Shown here piece after piece: positions 1 to 9,047 of a stretch of DNA of 64,000 nucleotides (the first letter of the stretch is position 1; each line of letters begins with the position of its first letter). A program made the translations under genes and the position numbers. The notes beneath the pieces were generated by a model, which was given only the letters and a program-made list of their open reading frames with translations, ran no database searches and was not told where the DNA came from. The DNA is from Ancylobacter sp. TS-1 (GTDB lineage Bacteria; Pseudomonadota; Alphaproteobacteria; Rhizobiales; Xanthobacteraceae): positions 806,001 through 870,000 of the forward strand of contig NZ_CP045144.1 of NCBI RefSeq assembly GCF_009223885.1, written 5' to 3'.

Positions 1-273
1 ACCAGCATGATGTTCGGGCGCAACAAGATCAATCTGCGCCCCATCTCCGTTTCGCCGGAGGTCTGGTTCACCGGGCTGAGCCCGCAGCCGGGAAGCGACG
101 ACATCTGCTTCCTGACCGACATCGGCCCGGAGGAGGTCTTCGCCCATTTCGGGCGATGCGGCGTCGCCATCGAACTCGGCCCGGTCGTCAAGCCGGGCGC
201 GCAGGGCGACATCCAGTCGGTCTATGTGCGCGACCCCGACGGCAACCTGATCGAGGTCTCGTCCTATAGCTGA
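1..273 (+). CDS. VOC (glyoxalase/bleomycin-resistance) family protein, C-terminal part
   Basis: This is the 3' end of a vicinal-oxygen-chelate domain protein; the gene begins before the window. The reading frame is open to base 1, and the first Met codons (7 and 10) lie inside a conserved strand (FGRNKINLR), so they are not real starts. The ending, YVRDPDGNLIEVSSY, is the typical last beta strand of VOC proteins, with the Glu of LIEV a usual metal ligand position. VOC proteins bind a divalent metal and act as glyoxalases, dioxygenases or drug-binding proteins; this fragment does not allow a choice. Confident on family, not on substrate. Confidence 0.85.
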   Translation, partial: TSMMFGRNKINLRPISVSPEVWFTGLSPQPGSDDICFLTDIGPEEVFAHFGRCGVAIELGPVVKPGAQGDIQSVYVRDPDGNLIEVSSYS

Positions 274-310
274 CGGAAGGCGGCGCAGCATCGGATACCG
301 GCCGAATTCG

Positions 311-386
311 TGGTGAGCCCGCTGGGACTCGAACCCAGGACCCCATGATTAAAAGTCACGTGCTCTACCGGCTGAGCTACGGGCTC
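311..386 (-). tRNA. tRNA-Lys (anticodon UUU)
   Basis: Read on the minus strand, this 76-nt stretch folds into a full cloverleaf. The acceptor arms GAGCCCG and CGGGCTC pair over seven bases, followed by discriminator A and an encoded CCA. T8 and A9, a GCTC D-stem with GG in the loop, an anticodon loop reading CTTTTAA, and a GGGTTCGAGTCCC T-arm are all present. Anticodon TTT gives lysine. It is a single tRNA gene with no tRNA neighbours in the window. Confidence 0.97.
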
Positions 387-654
387 CCACGGGACGGGGC
401 TTAAGGGTTTCGCTCTCCGATGGCAAGCCGGTCGCCCGGCTTGCTCCACCGCGCGGACCCGGGCGCGGATGTGCCGACGCGGCCGCGGGATTCCAGCTTC
501 CGGTCCAACGGGAAACCGGGTACTCCTATACGCAAGGAAACACAGGACGTCCGCCTCGCGCTTGGCGGCCGCCAGCCCTGCGGCGCTGGTGGGCAGGGCT
601 GGAGCCGAGGCAGGGCCTTCGTTTCTCCTCCCGGCAGGGTGAGCGGGCGGAGGT

Positions 655-2871
655 ATGCGTGAGGTGATGCAGGACAACGGAGTGTCGAGCCGTCTGCTGT
701 CGGTGATGAGTTCCTTCATCGCCGGCATGAGCGGGCATGGCGACTGGCCGCGCGACATTGCCGCCTCGTTTGCCCGTCTCGGCACCGAGCTGAAGCTCAG
801 CCGCGTGGCTCTCTTCGAAGTCCACAATGCCCACACGCCGGGGCTTTTCGTCACCTGCCGGATCGACTGGGCACGGCCGGGCCTGTCGTCGCTGGCCGAC
901 AACTGCCATCCCCCGGTCCGGGTCGCCGAGGCCGATGCGCTCCAGCGCGAATGGGCCGAGCGCCGCACACGCGGCGAGGTGATCGAGGGTCGCACGCGCG
1001 ACCTCCAAGGCTATCTCCGCGCCTATTTCCATGCCGCCGACATCGTCAGCTTCTATACCGTGCCGGTAATGGTGGACGGGCGCTGGTGGGGCCATTTCTG
1101 CGTCGCCTCCGACGACCTGGAGAAGGTCTGGAGCCCCGAGGAGCGAGCGGCGTTCCAGGCGCTGGCCGAACTCTGCGCGCTCGCGGTGGAGCGCTCGCGG
1201 GCGGGGCGCGCGCTCAGCGAGGCGACGCGGCTCGCCATGCTCGTCGCTGCGCTCGACGCCATCGTCACCATCGACGAAGCCGGCCAGATCGTCGACTTCA
1301 ACCCCGCCGCCGAGGCGATGTTCGGCCGTACGCGCACCGCGATCCTCGGGCGCCTGCTCGGCGACACCATCGTGCCGGCGCGCCACCGGCAGGCGCATGA
1401 AGCCGGCATGAGCCGTTACCTCACCGGCGCGCACCCGAGCATTCTCGGACGCCGCATCGAGATCGAAGGCTGCGCCAGCGACGGGCGGATCTTCCCGATC
1501 GAACTGACCGTCACCGAGATCCGCACCGACCAGCGCCGGCTTTTCACGGCCTATATCCGCGACATCTCCGACCGCATCCGGGCCAAGGAGGCGCTGGAGC
1601 GGCTGGCCTATACCGACACGGTGACGTCGCTTCCCAACCGCGCCGGCGTGGTGCGCGAGGTGCAGGCCCGCGCCGACATGCCGAGAGGGGCGCTGGTGCT
1701 GCGGCTGCCCGATCTCGGCATCCTGTCGGCCAGCCTCGGCGAGGAATTCATCCGGCCCCTCGTCGTCGCCGTCGCGGAAAGGCTGCGTGGGTGCCTGCAG
1801 CCGGAAACCCTGCTGGCCCGCACCTCGGAGAGCGAGTTCGCCGTCATTCTCGACCGCCTGACCGTTCCCGAGGCGCTCGCGGCGGAACTGGAAGTGCCGT
1901 TCCATACGCCGATCGAGGTGGAGGGCCGGCGCTTCTATCTCGACACCAGCATCGGCTTCGCGACCGGGACCGGCGCCATCGAGCAGACCCTGCGCGACGC
2001 CGAGATGGCCTCGCGCGCCGGGCGCGCCGGGCGCTGGCGCGTCTTCGACGAATCGCTGCGCGCCGACCACCAGCAGAGGCTGGCGCTGGAGATCGCGCTG
2101 CGCGAGGCGGTGATGTCGGGCACGGACGAGATCTTCGCGGTGTTCCAGCCCATCGTCGACTGCCGCACCCGCGCGGTCGCGGGCTTCGAGGCGCTGGCGC
2201 GCTGGACCCATCCGCGCCTCGGACCGCTGCCGCCCAGCGATTTCATCCCGCTCGCCGAGGCCGTCGGGCTGATGGACCCTCTCGGCGACATCATCCTCGA
2301 ACAGGCGGCGCGGGCCTGCGCGAGCTGGAACGCCGGCCGCGCCGCGGATGAGACTCCGCTCTATGTCTCGGTGAATCTCGCCGCGCCGCAGGTGGCCGCA
2401 CCGGATCTGGTCGCGCGCATCACCGCGCTGCTGGCGCGCCATGATCTGTCTGGTGCCGCGCTGCGCATCGAGATCACCGAGAGCATGCTCATGCTGCAAC
2501 CGGCAACGGCCTCGAACGTCATCCAGCAGCTCAAGGCGCTGGGCTGCACGGTCGCCATCGACGATTTCGGCACCGGCTATTCCAGCTTCAGCTACCTCCA
2601 GCAATTGCCGGCGGACGTGCTGAAGATCGACCGCTCCTTCGTGCGCGACTTCGAGCAGGACGAGCGGGCGCGCAAGATCGTCGCCGTCATGGTGGAACTG
2701 GCCCACGCACTCGGCATGTCCGTTGTCGCCGAGGGCATCGAGACGGCGGAAACGCTGGATGCCGTCGAAGGGCTCGGCTGCGATTTCGTCCAGGGCTTCC
2801 TGACCGGGCGGCCGATGCCGCTGGACAATGCGCTGGCGCTGATCGCTCCTCCCGGCCCGGACGGCGCCTGA
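655..2871 (+). CDS. GAF-PAS-degenerate GGDEF-EAL protein, probable c-di-GMP phosphodiesterase
   Basis: This 738-residue cytoplasmic signalling protein has a GAF-like domain (about 20-180), a PAS domain (about 195-315), a GGDEF domain (about 320-440) and an EAL domain (about 465-715). The GGDEF signature is replaced by SESEF and the domain is short, so cyclase activity is unlikely. The EAL domain keeps its catalytic set: FEALARW, the Asn of VSVNL, the Glu of ITES, DDFGTG, LKIDRSF, the Glu of AEGIET and the Gln of VQGF. I infer hydrolysis of c-di-GMP controlled by ligand or redox sensing through GAF and PAS, with GGDEF perhaps an allosteric GTP site. No membrane segment is seen. The start is uncertain: GGAGGT lies very close to the ATG at 655, and an in-frame ATG follows at 667. 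Confidence 0.9.
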   Translation: MREVMQDNGVSSRLLSVMSSFIAGMSGHGDWPRDIAASFARLGTELKLSRVALFEVHNAHTPGLFVTCRIDWARPGLSSLADNCHPPVRVAEADALQREWAERRTRGEVIEGRTRDLQGYLRAYFHAADIVSFYTVPVMVDGRWWGHFCVASDDLEKVWSPEERAAFQALAELCALAVERSRAGRALSEATRLAMLVAALDAIVTIDEAGQIVDFNPAAEAMFGRTRTAILGRLLGDTIVPARHRQAHEAGMSRYLTGAHPSILGRRIEIEGCASDGRIFPIELTVTEIRTDQRRLFTAYIRDISDRIRAKEALERLAYTDTVTSLPNRAGVVREVQARADMPRGALVLRLPDLGILSASLGEEFIRPLVVAVAERLRGCLQPETLLARTSESEFAVILDRLTVPEALAAELEVPFHTPIEVEGRRFYLDTSIGFATGTGAIEQTLRDAEMASRAGRAGRWRVFDESLRADHQQRLALEIALREAVMSGTDEIFAVFQPIVDCRTRAVAGFEALARWTHPRLGPLPPSDFIPLAEAVGLMDPLGDIILEQAARACASWNAGRAADETPLYVSVNLAAPQVAAPDLVARITALLARHDLSGAALRIEITESMLMLQPATASNVIQQLKALGCTVAIDDFGTGYSSFSYLQQLPADVLKIDRSFVRDFEQDERARKIVAVMVELAHALGMSVVAEGIETAETLDAVEGLGCDFVQGFLTGRPMPLDNALALIAPPGPDGA

Positions 2872-2915
2872 CGTCGGTCCATCCGGAAGGGCGGGCCGAA
2901 CCGCCGGAGACTATC

Positions 2916-3698
2916 ATGCACGACACCGCCTATGCGACCGCACGCCTGTTCTTCGGCCTCTACTGGCAGCCCGGGTTTCGCACGGTGATCGAACTCGGGA
3001 GCCAGAACGTCAACGGCACGCTGCGCGACCACTGCCCGCCGGGCGCCCATTATGTCGGGATCGACCTTGAGCCGGGCAACGGGGTCGATCTCGTCGTCGC
3101 ACCCGGGCAGCCGCTGCCGCTCGCCGATGCGAGCGTCGATGTCGCCGTGACCAGTTCCGCCTTCGAGCACGATCCCTGCTTCTGGCAGACCTTCCTTGAG
3201 CTTGTGCGGGTGCTGCGGCCGGGCGGCCTCGTCTATGTCAACGCGCCGAGCAACCACCATTTCCACCGCTACCCCGTCGACTGCTGGCGCTTCTATCCTG
3301 ATGCCGGGCACGCGCTCGCGATCTGGGCGCAACGCAACGGCCTCCCGGCGGAACTCGTCGAATCCTTCATCGGCCGACCGGGTGGTGATGGCTGGGCGGA
3401 TTTCGTCGCGGTCTTCCGCAAGGCGTCGGACGCTCCCCAGCGGCGGACGGGGCGGATCGCGCACCATTTGGAGGCGCTCAACGCCTATGACATCGAGGCG
3501 CCGGCGCGGTTGGAATTCGAGACGCGCGACACCTGGGATACCCGCCGCGCGGCCGGGCTGGAGGCGCTGCTGCAGGACCGCGAGCGGGAGTTGGACGCCG
3601 CCCGCGATGAGATCGCGCAACTCGCGGCCCGGATCGACGCGCTGGAACTGGCCGCTGCTGCCCCGCTGCTCACGCGCCTGAAACGGTGGACCCGGTGA
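2916..3698 (+). CDS. Class I SAM-dependent methyltransferase with C-terminal coiled coil
   Basis: The 260-residue product has a Rossmann-type methyltransferase core. Motif I reads VIELGSQNVNG (about 24-34), an acidic residue ends strand 2 (YVGIDLEP), and LRPGGLVYVNAPS (about 105-117) matches the post-motif III strand of the Methyltransf_11 group. The last 60 residues (about 195-250) are rich in Arg, Glu, Leu and Ala in heptad-like order and probably form a coiled coil, an addition often seen in methyltransferases of cell-surface glycan pathways. It starts 44 bases after the EAL gene and may share its transcript. The substrate is not recognisable. Confidence 0.75.
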   Translation: MHDTAYATARLFFGLYWQPGFRTVIELGSQNVNGTLRDHCPPGAHYVGIDLEPGNGVDLVVAPGQPLPLADASVDVAVTSSAFEHDPCFWQTFLELVRVLRPGGLVYVNAPSNHHFHRYPVDCWRFYPDAGHALAIWAQRNGLPAELVESFIGRPGGDGWADFVAVFRKASDAPQRRTGRIAHHLEALNAYDIEAPARLEFETRDTWDTRRAAGLEALLQDRERELDAARDEIAQLAARIDALELAAAAPLLTRLKRWTR

Positions 3699-3908
3699 CG
3701 CGATCCGCCGCACGGCCCGTCATCGGCCGAAGGCGCTCTCAAAAAGGGTCCCGGCACCGCCCGCACACTCATTCGCGGGGACGGGCGGCGCCGGGGAAGG
3801 AAGGATCGCCTCAGCGAGGTCGCATTCGGCAATGCAACATCGCACCCGCGAGAAGGCCGCGAAGCTCCCAAATGGAGTACGCCGGGAAACAGACGGCGGA
3901 AGCCGGAC

Positions 3909-4556
3909 TCAGTTTCCGGTCATGCTTTCGAGCGTGGTGATGACGAACTGGTGGAAGCGCTCGCGCGTGTCGATGCTGGTATGGTCGATGCCTGGCTCGC
4001 CGGACAGGTCGAAATTCTCAAGCTGGCCCGTGTAGCCGGGCACGGCGGAGACCGGCTTGCCGAAGCCGTCTTCAGCCCAGAAATTGATGAAGACTGCGAC
4101 ATTCTCCGGCACCAGTCCGGGATCGGTGGCGTCGAAGGTCACTGCGAGATCAACGGGGATGTCCTGCGGCGCGACGGCGGCCGCTACCGCGATGGTCGCA
4201 TTGGCGCCGAGCGAATGGCCGATCACCACCACAGGTCCGGTATGGCCGGCGGCGAAGCGGGCGCCGATCTGGTCGATCACCTTCTGCGACTCGTCCCAGC
4301 CATAGACTTCCGAGGTGTAGCCGAGGCTGACGAGTTCGGCGGCCAGGGCATCAATTCCCTGCGAGAAGACCCCGAAAAGGCCCCGAAGCAGATAGACATG
4401 GGTGTCGGCGCGCGTCGGCAGCGGCTTTCCCGGCTTGGCCGTTATGGGCGCCGCAGCCCATGGCGGACGCGGCGATGTCTGCGCGTTCGCGGCGCCGGCG
4501 AGACCCAGCACGGCGGCCAGCGCCGCAACGACGAGGAAAAGACGCGGCAGTCGCAT
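3909..4556 (-). CDS. Secreted alpha/beta hydrolase (lipase-like)
   Basis: The 215-residue protein starts at the ATG ending at 4556, which has GGGAGA upstream; a longer frame to 4631 exists but would bury the signal peptide. Residues 1-25 (RLPRLFLVVAALAAVLGLAGAANAQ) are a Sec signal peptide; the protein is probably periplasmic or secreted. The nucleophile elbow is GHSLG within VVVIGHSLGANATI, an Asp follows in TFDATDP, and the C-terminal DHTSIDT gives the catalytic His region. This is a compact thioesterase/lipase-type fold. A diverged relative lies at 32266-33069. The substrate is unknown. Confidence 0.7.
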   Translation of the reverse strand: MRLPRLFLVVAALAAVLGLAGAANAQTSPRPPWAAAPITAKPGKPLPTRADTHVYLLRGLFGVFSQGIDALAAELVSLGYTSEVYGWDESQKVIDQIGARFAAGHTGPVVVIGHSLGANATIAVAAAVAPQDIPVDLAVTFDATDPGLVPENVAVFINFWAEDGFGKPVSAVPGYTGQLENFDLSGEPGIDHTSIDTRERFHQFVITTLESMTGN

Positions 4557-4681
4557 GGACGTCTCCCAGTTCGCTCGCGGGACGCCACCGGAGCGACGTC
4601 CATAAGGCCGCGCGGCACGCGATTCGTCCACGGTTTGGGATTGCCGGCCCGTGGTATTTTGAAACCATGAGGAAGGAAGAG

Positions 4682-4972
4682 ATGGCCTCCACCCATGCCC
4701 ATGTCCCCACCGCCCATGCCAGCCGCTACCTGCAGCAGCTCTGCAAGCACTGGGCGCACAAGCTGGAAGTCGCCTTCGACCCGCGGCACGGCGAGGTGAA
4801 GCTGCCCGACGGCGCGCTGGCGACCATGGACGCCGGGCCCGACGCCCTCGACGTGCGCATCGAGGCCGGCGATGCCGGGACGCTGGAGACGATGAAGGGC
4901 GTGGTGGCCCGCCATCTCGATCGCTTCGCCTTCCGCGAGGCGCCGCTCCCCTTCGACTGGCACGACGCCTGA
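4682..4972 (+). CDS. DUF2218 family protein
   Basis: This 96-residue protein of unknown function matches the DUF2218 pattern: an N-terminal helix with RYLQQLCKHWAHK, then FDPRHGEVKLPDG and a C-terminal helix ending in VVARHLDRFAFRE. I chose the ATG at 4682, which has AGGAAG just upstream; an in-frame ATG at 4667 is possible. In other bacteria DUF2218 genes often sit beside siderophore or iron-uptake genes; none is seen here. Probably cytosolic. Confidence 0.75.
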   Translation: MASTHAHVPTAHASRYLQQLCKHWAHKLEVAFDPRHGEVKLPDGALATMDAGPDALDVRIEAGDAGTLETMKGVVARHLDRFAFREAPLPFDWHDA

Positions 4973-4994
4973 GGCTGAACCGCCTGAGGCGCCC

Positions 4995-5234
4995 TCAGGC
5001 CGTCTTCCGGATGCGGAAGGCGAGTACACCGTCTTCCGACGTCTGCCCTTCGAGGCTGTTTCCGGTCTGGCGGACGAGATGGGGGATGTCGATCACCGCC
5101 ATCGGATCGGTACATTCGACCACGATCACCCCACCCGCCGCCGCACGCTCCAGCGCGCGCCGCGTGTGCAGCGCGGGCAGGGGACATTTCAGCCCCTTGA
5201 GATCGAGCCTGAGCGGACTGTTCGCTTCATCCAT
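4995..5234 (-). CDS. TusA-family sulfurtransferase-like protein
   Basis: The 79-residue protein has the TusA/SirA fold signature LDLKGLKCPLPALHTRRAL, with the single conserved Cys in a CPxP motif (about Cys17), which carries persulfide sulfur in this family. The second half ends with VLAFRIRK, as in many YeeD/TusA-like proteins. The start at 5234 has GGGGGAG upstream; the longer open frame to 5480 is shadow. It may pass sulfur to molybdopterin or tRNA thiolation. The divergent mobB next door makes a molybdenum-cofactor link attractive but unproven. Confidence 0.8.
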   Translation of the reverse strand: MDEANSPLRLDLKGLKCPLPALHTRRALERAAAGGVIVVECTDPMAVIDIPHLVRQTGNSLEGQTSEDGVLAFRIRKTA

Positions 5235-5373
5235 CGCACGCAACTCCCCCGCCGCAGTAGGACGCGCCCGCGCGGCGGGCAAGGGGAAAGCGTGCGCGGT
5301 CTCCCTCGACGCCTTGACGCCGGCAGGCCCAAGCCCGAACTCTGACGGGGAGACAGCGCAAGAGGAGGCGAGC

Positions 5374-5913
5374 ATGCGGCTGATCGGCTTTGCCGGCTGG
5401 AGCGGATCGGGCAAGACGACGCTACTGGCGCGCCTCATCCCCGTGCTGGTGGGGCGCGGGCACCGCGTCTCCACCATCAAGCACGCCCATCACGAATTCG
5501 ACGTCGACAAGCCCGGCAAGGATTCGCACACCCATCGCGTCGTCGGCGCCAACGAGGTTCTGGTCTCCTCGGCCAATCGCTGGGCGCTGATGCACGAGCT
5601 GCGCGGGACGCCCGAGCCCGACCTGCCGGAACTCGTGGCCCATCTGTCGCCGGTCGATCTGGTGCTCGTCGAGGGCTTCAAGCGCGACCATCACCCCAAG
5701 CTCGAGATCCACCGGGCGGAGGTCGGCAAGCCGTTCCTTCATCCGGACGATCCCTACATCGTCGGCATCGCCTCCGACCATGCCTTGCCGGAGTCGCCGC
5801 TGCCGGTCATCGACCTCGGCGACATCGAGGCCATTGCCGATTTCGTCGACCAGCATGCCGCCCCGCTCGACGGCATCGCCTGGCGCCCGCCGTCCGGTCA
5901 GAGCGCGGGATAG
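5374..5913 (+). CDS. mobB: Molybdopterin-guanine dinucleotide biosynthesis adaptor protein MobB
   Basis: This 179-residue P-loop GTPase-like protein has Walker A GWSGSGKT at residues 8-15 and the family block RVSTIKHAHHEFDVDKPGKD. VDLVLVEGFKRDHHPKLEIH is the conserved MobB segment that follows the switch regions. MobB binds MobA and GTP and assists attachment of GMP to molybdopterin. The start at 5374 has GAGGAGG upstream. Its 3' end overlaps the convergent mobA by 16 bases, so the two genes of one pathway meet tail to tail. Confidence 0.93.
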   Translation: MRLIGFAGWSGSGKTTLLARLIPVLVGRGHRVSTIKHAHHEFDVDKPGKDSHTHRVVGANEVLVSSANRWALMHELRGTPEPDLPELVAHLSPVDLVLVEGFKRDHHPKLEIHRAEVGKPFLHPDDPYIVGIASDHALPESPLPVIDLGDIEAIADFVDQHAAPLDGIAWRPPSGQSAG

Positions 5914-6518
5914 GCTTCGGCCAGCCGCTCGGCTTCGGCGAGGTCGTCCGGCGTGTTGACGTTGAAGAACGGGTCGAAGGGCGCGGCCGGCCATTCCACC
6001 GGCACGGCGCCGCAGCGTTCGATCCAGCGCTCCACCCGCCGCTCGCCTTCCGCGACCAGCAGGGCGCGCAGGTCCTCCCGCGCCTCGACCCGCCACAGCC
6101 CCACCACCGGATGAGACCGCCCACCGGAGGCGGCATAGGCTGCGCCCGCCGTCCCGGCGGCGCCCGCGAGGCGCGCGGCGAGATCGTTCGGGAGAAAGGG
6201 GCAGTCGGCGGGCACGGTGAGCAGGAAAGGCTTGCCGGGAAATGCGCGTGCCACATGGTCGAGCCCGGCGAGGATACCGGCCAGCGGTCCGGGTGTGTCG
6301 GGCAATTCATCCGGCACCACCGGCAGGGGGAGGCCGAAGCGTTCGGCCGGGCCGTTGGCGTTGAGCAGCAGCACGCTCACCTGCGGCGTCAGGCGGCGGG
6401 CGATCCGCGCGAGAAGGGTTTCGCCGCCGATCCGGCGCAGCGCCTTGTCGCCGCCGCCGAGCCGCCGCGACAGGCCACCGGCGAGGATCATCCCGACAGG
6501 CGCGCCGCTTGCCGCCAT
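5898..6518 (-). CDS. mobA: Molybdenum cofactor guanylyltransferase MobA
   Basis: The 206-residue product carries the nucleotidyltransferase signature LAGGLSRRLGGGDKAL near its N-terminus, PGPLAGILAGL in mid-protein, and TVPADCPF, whose Asp is the usual Mg ligand. MobA joins GMP to Mo-molybdopterin to make the bis-MGD precursor. The start at 6518 overlaps the stop of the upstream ybaN-like gene (TGATG), so translation is probably coupled. Third gene of a recG-ybaN-mobA minus-strand operon; its end overlaps mobB. Confidence 0.93.
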   Translation of the reverse strand: MAASGAPVGMILAGGLSRRLGGGDKALRRIGGETLLARIARRLTPQVSVLLLNANGPAERFGLPLPVVPDELPDTPGPLAGILAGLDHVARAFPGKPFLLTVPADCPFLPNDLAARLAGAAGTAGAAYAASGGRSHPVVGLWRVEAREDLRALLVAEGERRVERWIERCGAVPVEWPAAPFDPFFNVNTPDDLAEAERLAEAYPAL

Positions 6519-6958
6519 CAGGCCACCGGGCGGGTGAGCAGATAGAGGCTGACCCCGGCGAAAATGACGCCGATGATCGCCAGCACCGGCACGGAGAGGC
6601 CGAGGAAGACCAGCAGCGCGAAGCTGCACGCCATGCTGCCGGTCGCCACCAGCTGCGCCCAGCGCGGGACCACGCCCGAGGCGCGCCAGGCGACGACGGA
6701 CGGGCCAAGCCGGGGATGCGTCAGCAGCCAGTTCTCGAAGCGGGGCGAGGACCGCGCGAACAGCCACGCCGCCAGAATGAGAAACACCGTTCCCGGCATG
6801 ACCGGGGTGACGATGCCGACAACGCCCAGCGCCACGCACACCCAGCCGAGCGCAAACAACACCCAGCGCGTGGGTGCCGTTAGGGAAGAAAGAATCGGCC
6901 GCCGCTCCGTCATCCGGGTTCGCATAGTCGCTGCGTGAAGTCGTTCGACCAAGATCAT
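6518..6958 (-). CDS. YbaN family inner-membrane protein (DUF454)
   Basis: The small membrane protein is up to 146 residues. It has about four hydrophobic segments and the DUF454 signature PVMPGTVFLILAAWLFARSS, followed by NWLLTHPRLGPSV. Function is unknown; E. coli YbaN is about 125 residues. Starts at 6958, 6925 and 6913 are all in frame and none has a strong ribosome site, so 15 residues at the N-terminus are uncertain. It begins 8 bases after the recG stop and shares a TGATG with mobA, hence an operon. Confidence 0.8.
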   Translation of the reverse strand: MILVERLHAATMRTRMTERRPILSSLTAPTRWVLFALGWVCVALGVVGIVTPVMPGTVFLILAAWLFARSSPRFENWLLTHPRLGPSVVAWRASGVVPRWAQLVATGSMACSFALLVFLGLSVPVLAIIGVIFAGVSLYLLTRPVA

Positions 6959-6965
6959 AGGATGT

Positions 6966-9047
6966 TCAGCCCGCCTTTAGGAGCTTCACGGCCACGTCGC
7001 GTTCAAAAATATGCAGGAGCAGACGCAGGGCCGCCCCGCGCGGGCCCGACAGATCGGGATCGCTCTTGACCAATGCTGTCGCTTCCGCACGCGCCCTAGC
7101 CAAAAGATCGCCATGCACATCGAGCCGCGCCAGCCGGAATCCGGGGAATCCGCTCTGCCGCGTTCCGAGCAGGTCGCCCTCGCCGCGCAGGCGCAGATCC
7201 TCCTCGGCCAGGAAGAACCCGTCCTCCGAGGCCCGCAGCGCCTCCAGACGCTGGCGCGCGACCTCGCCCAGCGGACGGCGATAGAGCAGCAGGCAGGTCG
7301 AGGCGACATCGCCGCGCCCGACCCGCCCGCGCAGCTGGTGAAGCTGGGCGAGGCCGAAGCGCTCGGCGTGCTCGATGACGATGATGCTGGCTTCCGGCAC
7401 ATCGACGCCAACCTCGACGACGGTGGTGGCGACGAGGAGTTGCGTCTGCCCGGCCGCGAAGGCGGCCATGGCGGCGTCCTTCTCCGCTCCCTTCATCTTG
7501 CCGTGGACCAGTCCGACCCTGTCGCCGAACCAGTGGCGCAGATCCTCGAAGCGCGCTTCGGCGGCGGCAAGGTCGGAATTCTCCGATTCCTCCACCAGCG
7601 GGCAGATCCAGTAGGCCCGTCGGCCTTCCGCCAGCGCCCGCCCGAGGCTGGAGACGACGTCGTCGATGCGGTCGGACGGCACCGCGCGGGTGTCGATCGG
7701 CTTGCGGCCGGCGGGCTTCTCGCGCAGCTCGCTGGAATCCATGTCGCCGAAATAGGTCAGCACCAGCGTGCGCGGGATCGGCGTCGCCGTCATCACCAGC
7801 ACATCGACCGCCTCGCCCTTGGAGGCCAGCGCAAGGCGCTGATGGACACCGAAGCGGTGCTGCTCGTCGACGATGGCGAGGGCGAGATCGTGGAAGGTGA
7901 CGCCCTCCTGGAACAGCGCATGGGTGCCGATGACGAGATCGATCACCCCCGCCGCCAGCCCGGCCAGAACGTCTGCCCGCGCGCGGCCCTTCTCGCGCCC
8001 GGTCAGCAGCGCCACCCGAAGGCCGGCGGCCTGCGCCAGCGGTTCGATGGTCTTGAGGTGCTGGCGGGCGAGAATTTCGGTCGGCGCCATCAGCGCCGCC
8101 TGCCGGCCGGCCTCGACGACGGTGGCTGCCGCCAGCAGCGCCACCACCGTCTTGCCCGAGCCGACATCGCCCTGCAGCAGCCGCAGCATGCGGTTGGCCG
8201 AGGCCAGATCGGCCCGGATCGCCTCAAGCGCCCCGACCTGCGAGCCGGTTAGCGCGAAGGGCAGGGCGGCGAGGATGCGATCCGAGAGGGCGCCGTCGCC
8301 GAGGCTCGACCGTCCGGTCTCCTCGATGGTTCGCGCCCGCAGCAGCGCCAGCGCGAGCTGGCCGGCCAGCAATTCGTCATGGGCGAGCCGCTGCCACGCC
8401 GGGCCGAGCGGGCTCGCATCCAGCGTTTCGCGTGGCTGGTGAACCGTGCGCAGCGCGGCGTGGAAACCGATGGCGGGCGGCTCGGCCTGCCATTCCGGCA
8501 GTTCCGGCGTCTCGTTCAGCGCCGCCTCGACGGCGCGGCGCAGATGGCCCTGGCCGAGCCCCTCCACCAGCGGGTAGACCGGCTCGATGGGCGGCAGCTT
8601 CGCAAGGCCGGCGGCGTCCACCACGCGGTCCGGATGCGTCATCTGGTGCATGCCGTCATAGAGCGTGACGGTGCCCGACACCCAGCGCGTCTCGCCGACG
8701 GGCAGCAGCCGTTCCATCCAGCTCCGCTCGGCCTTGAAGAAGGCCAGCACGATGTCGCCCGTCTCGTCATGGGCATAGACGCGGTAGGGCGCCCGCGAGC
8801 CGCGCGGGGTGGGCACATGCCGGTCGACGACGATTTCCAGCGTCACCACCGAGTCCGGCACGACCTGCGAGAGCGTGGGACGGGCGCGCCGGTCGATGGT
8901 GGAGGAGGGCAGGTGCATCAGCAGATCGAGCACCCGCGCGCCGTCCTCCCGGCCGAGCAGCCGGTTGAACGGTCGGGCGAGCTTCGGGCCGATGCCTTGC
9001 AGGCCGGTGATCTCGGCGAAATAGGGGTTGAGGATGTCGGGCCGCAT
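6966..9047 (-). CDS. recG: ATP-dependent DNA helicase RecG
   Basis: This 693-residue branch-migration helicase reverses stalled replication forks and Holliday junctions. The N-terminal wedge/OB region begins with a TGLQGIGPKLA helix-hairpin-helix. Walker A is GDVGSGKT, the Walker B box is VDEQH (DEQH, as usual in RecG), motif III is TATPIPRTL, and motif VI is HQLRGRVGRG, followed by the RecG C-terminal DLRLRGEGDLLGTRQSG. The start at 9047 gives the standard family length; the frame extends to 9233 but the extra 62 residues look non-coding. Divergent from sdhE-mfd. Confidence 0.96.
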   Translation of the reverse strand: MRPDILNPYFAEITGLQGIGPKLARPFNRLLGREDGARVLDLLMHLPSSTIDRRARPTLSQVVPDSVVTLEIVVDRHVPTPRGSRAPYRVYAHDETGDIVLAFFKAERSWMERLLPVGETRWVSGTVTLYDGMHQMTHPDRVVDAAGLAKLPPIEPVYPLVEGLGQGHLRRAVEAALNETPELPEWQAEPPAIGFHAALRTVHQPRETLDASPLGPAWQRLAHDELLAGQLALALLRARTIEETGRSSLGDGALSDRILAALPFALTGSQVGALEAIRADLASANRMLRLLQGDVGSGKTVVALLAAATVVEAGRQAALMAPTEILARQHLKTIEPLAQAAGLRVALLTGREKGRARADVLAGLAAGVIDLVIGTHALFQEGVTFHDLALAIVDEQHRFGVHQRLALASKGEAVDVLVMTATPIPRTLVLTYFGDMDSSELREKPAGRKPIDTRAVPSDRIDDVVSSLGRALAEGRRAYWICPLVEESENSDLAAAEARFEDLRHWFGDRVGLVHGKMKGAEKDAAMAAFAAGQTQLLVATTVVEVGVDVPEASIIVIEHAERFGLAQLHQLRGRVGRGDVASTCLLLYRRPLGEVARQRLEALRASEDGFFLAEEDLRLRGEGDLLGTRQSGFPGFRLARLDVHGDLLARARAEATALVKSDPDLSGPRGAALRLLLHIFERDVAVKLLKAG

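Noticed and set aside
420..662. Short plus-strand frame before the GGDEF-EAL gene
   Set aside because: No ribosome site and no protein-like composition; the 268 bases between tRNA-Lys and 655 show no gene.
526..2706. Long minus-strand frame of 726 codons opposite the GGDEF-EAL gene
   Set aside because: Antisense shadow in high-GC DNA; composition is Arg/Gly/Asp-rich without a fold, while the plus frame has clear domains.
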